Source: Actinomycetes bacterium (GTDB lineage Bacteria > Actinomycetota > Acidimicrobiia > Acidimicrobiales > Acidimicrobiaceae). From it: 5,551 nucleotides of DNA. The translations under genes were made by a program, and so were the position numbers. The stretch covers positions 1 through 5,551 of the forward strand of contig JAKBGL010000090.1 in the NCBI GenBank assembly GCA_021833085.1. The letters run 5' to 3'. Of this stretch, positions 4,109-5,551 are shown one piece after another. Under the pieces are notes generated by a model. That model searched no databases. It had not been told where the DNA came from and was given only the letters and a program-made list of their open reading frames with translations. Position 1 is the stretch's first letter. The number at the start of each line of letters is the position of its first letter.

Positions 4109-5551
4109 TTAACGATTAGCTGCTGCAGTTGCACTGTAGTGAGAGACAACTGCTTCCGCAGCTCTCATACCCTGCGCCATTGCTTCTACTACTGTAGATG
4201 GACCTATTAGTGCGTCTCCTACGATCCATACGTTCTCATCGTAAGGATGTGTGGCTCCTTTGAGTCCTTCCTCTCGTGCTAAGGCGAGCTCGCCTACTCT
4301 TGTAGATGCAGTCTTTGAGGTGATGCCGCTAGCAATCCATGTCCTGTCCGGCAATCCCACGTATCCTTTGGGCAGTGGTCGATAGCTGGAGTGTCCGAGA
4401 AGGTTCCCATCAACTCTGAAACCTAGTGCTGCGACTACGATGTCGAACTCCTGAGCCGTGGTAGAGTCTTTCACGACTTTCGGAAGTTTGTCTCGACGGG
4501 GCTGGGTTGTCTTGGCGATGTTGGCTCTGATCTTCCCAGTGGCCATCGTCTCAAGAGACAGTACGGTGTGTTCAAAGTGTACATTTACTCCTTCCAGCTC
4601 AGCCTCTTTCAACTCGTCGATACGAACAGGTGAGAAGTCTCGATTGAGCCACTCAATGACCACTGGGCGAGCCCCGTTTCTGACGGCCATTCTGCCGACG
4701 TCCATTGCAGTATTTCCTCCACCGATGATGAGCACATCTCGATCTATCCATCTTGGGTGTGCGTATCCGGATTCGATCGCAGTGCCCAACGCCTCCAGTA
4801 CCTCCTCGGCGTTCTCTATTTTGAGATCAGTTGAGTGTTTCGCAGGAGGTGCAATGGCGACAGTTGCGCCGTGAGCGACGATCACAGCGTCGAAGCGCTT
4901 CTTTAGTTCCATGAAACCTGGGTAGTCGATGTCGTGGTTTAGATGTAGAGTGGCACCTTGATCACAAAGATCCTTCCAAGGGCGTTGTGCTACGTCGTTG
5001 GGAAGAGAAAAGGCTGGAATTCCGTAACGAAGTAGACCCCCAGCAATTGGGGCACGTTCAAATATCTCAACGTCTGCACCCTCTCTGAGAAGTTGGCCGG
5101 TGGCTCCAATTGCAGCAGGTCCCGAACCAATGACTGCAACACGTGGCCCTTTGTTTGTTGGTCTAGTAGCGTCGTTAGTTTCTTTGGTTGAGTGGTCTGC
5201 CACAAATCGCTCTAGGGCGCCAATTCCTACTGGTTCTACGCCAGCTAGTGCAAAGGAGCACGCTCCCTCACACTGAGCGCTTTGATTGCAGACTCGAGAG
5301 CAAACATCCGATAAGAACGACGTCTTTGATAAAGTCGCCTTAGCTTCTTCGAGGGCACCTCGCCGAATAGCGTCGATAAATCCAGGAATATCGTTGTGTG
5401 CCGGGCAGCCCCGAACACAAGTCGGATCGGGACACTCAAGACATCTCTGAGCCTCTTGCTGTGCGGCTTCCAAGGACTCGTATCCAAGTCTGGTCTCAAT
5501 AGTGCTCGCAAAGATGGGAGTGGGGGAGATATGTGCCGTAGGCACGTGCGC
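4109..5551 (-). CDS. gltD: Glutamate synthase small-subunit-like FAD/NAD(P)H oxidoreductase (GltD/NfnB family), 5' end at window edge
   Basis: This family takes electrons from NAD(P)H through FAD and two [4Fe-4S] clusters to a partner subunit; in GltBD the product is glutamate from glutamine and 2-oxoglutarate. Numbering is from GTG 5545. The N-terminal Fe-S domain has Cys35, 38, 43, 47 (CLECPDPTCVRGCP) and Cys82, 86, 92, 96 (CSRVCNQSAQCEGAC), the eight-cysteine spacing of GltD. VAVIGSGPAA at 137-145 binds FAD, and IAGGLLRYGIP at 167-177 is a family signature. VLIIGGGNTAMD at 271-282 is the NAD(P)H site, and VGDALIGPSTVVEAMAQG at 442-459 closes the FAD domain. The length (478 residues) is usual. 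The frame stays open to the window edge, so GTG 5545 is only the most upstream start visible and the true start may lie beyond 5551. NfnB or a PreT-like dehydrogenase is the alternative, since no gltB-type or nfnA-type partner is in view. The gene ends 9 bases from the terminator. Confidence 0.82.
   Translation of the reverse strand, partial: AHVPTAHISPTPIFASTIETRLGYESLEAAQQEAQRCLECPDPTCVRGCPAHNDIPGFIDAIRRGALEEAKATLSKTSFLSDVCSRVCNQSAQCEGACSFALAGVEPVGIGALERFVADHSTKETNDATRPTNKGPRVAVIGSGPAAIGATGQLLREGADVEIFERAPIAGGLLRYGIPAFSLPNDVAQRPWKDLCDQGATLHLNHDIDYPGFMELKKRFDAVIVAHGATVAIAPPAKHSTDLKIENAEEVLEALGTAIESGYAHPRWIDRDVLIIGGGNTAMDVGRMAVRNGARPVVIEWLNRDFSPVRIDELKEAELEGVNVHFEHTVLSLETMATGKIRANIAKTTQPRRDKLPKVVKDSTTAQEFDIVVAALGFRVDGNLLGHSSYRPLPKGYVGLPDRTWIASGITSKTASTRVGELALAREEGLKGATHPYDENVWIVGDALIGPSTVVEAMAQGMRAAEAVVSHYSATAAANR

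Noticed and set aside
4458..4874. 138-codon open frame on the + strand
   Set aside because: It is antisense to the FAD/NAD(P)H domain of the gltD-like gene, with a serine-rich composition typical of a shadow frame.
4990..5511. Two shorter - strand frames (71 and 88 codons)
   Set aside because: Both overlap the gltD-like coding sequence on the same strand in another frame and show no motif of their own.

Overview
The window carries six complete or nearly complete genes plus the tail of a possible seventh. It looks like a chromosomal stretch from a moderate-GC actinobacterium, most likely in the class Acidimicrobiia. Three things point there: an Mrp ATPase with a fused N-terminal DUF59 domain, Shine-Dalgarno-led genes, and a repeat protein with GYWLLGSDGG / FTFG units, a motif I know mainly from proteins of this class. 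The base composition (roughly half GC by eye) would suit an Acidithrix-like lineage better than the high-GC ones. That placement is inference.

Left block (1-2343, + strand): the end of an upstream reading frame, then a 176-residue protein that reads as a histidine phosphatase (phosphoglycerate mutase-like) fold whose key catalytic residues are replaced, then a NUDT19-type NUDIX hydrolase, then a six-repeat propeller-like protein. The last two are 19 bases apart and probably co-transcribed. The first and second are separated by 82 bases.

Middle block (2340-4013): mrp (- strand) converges on the propeller gene with a 4-base overlap of the two stop codons. mrp is divergent from an A-type iron-sulfur carrier gene (erpA/iscA-like, + strand), and a 144-base intergenic region must hold both promoters. 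Mrp and the A-type carrier are both iron-sulfur cluster delivery factors, so this is a small Fe-S maturation locus.

Right block (4014-5551): a perfect 19-bp hairpin with a 4-base loop acts as a bidirectional terminator between the carrier gene and a gltD-like gene on the - strand. The gltD-like protein binds two [4Fe-4S] clusters, FAD and NAD(P)H, and is a plausible client of the neighbouring Fe-S carriers. Its start lies at or beyond the window edge, and its partner (a gltB-type or nfnA-type subunit) is not visible.

No stretch longer than 300 bases lacks a gene. I see no tRNA, rRNA, CRISPR array, insertion sequence or phage gene. Most of the window is ordinary housekeeping content. The least ordinary items are the catalytically dead phosphatase-like protein, the propeller-like protein without a signal peptide, and an Mrp that lacks the usual CxxC pair.
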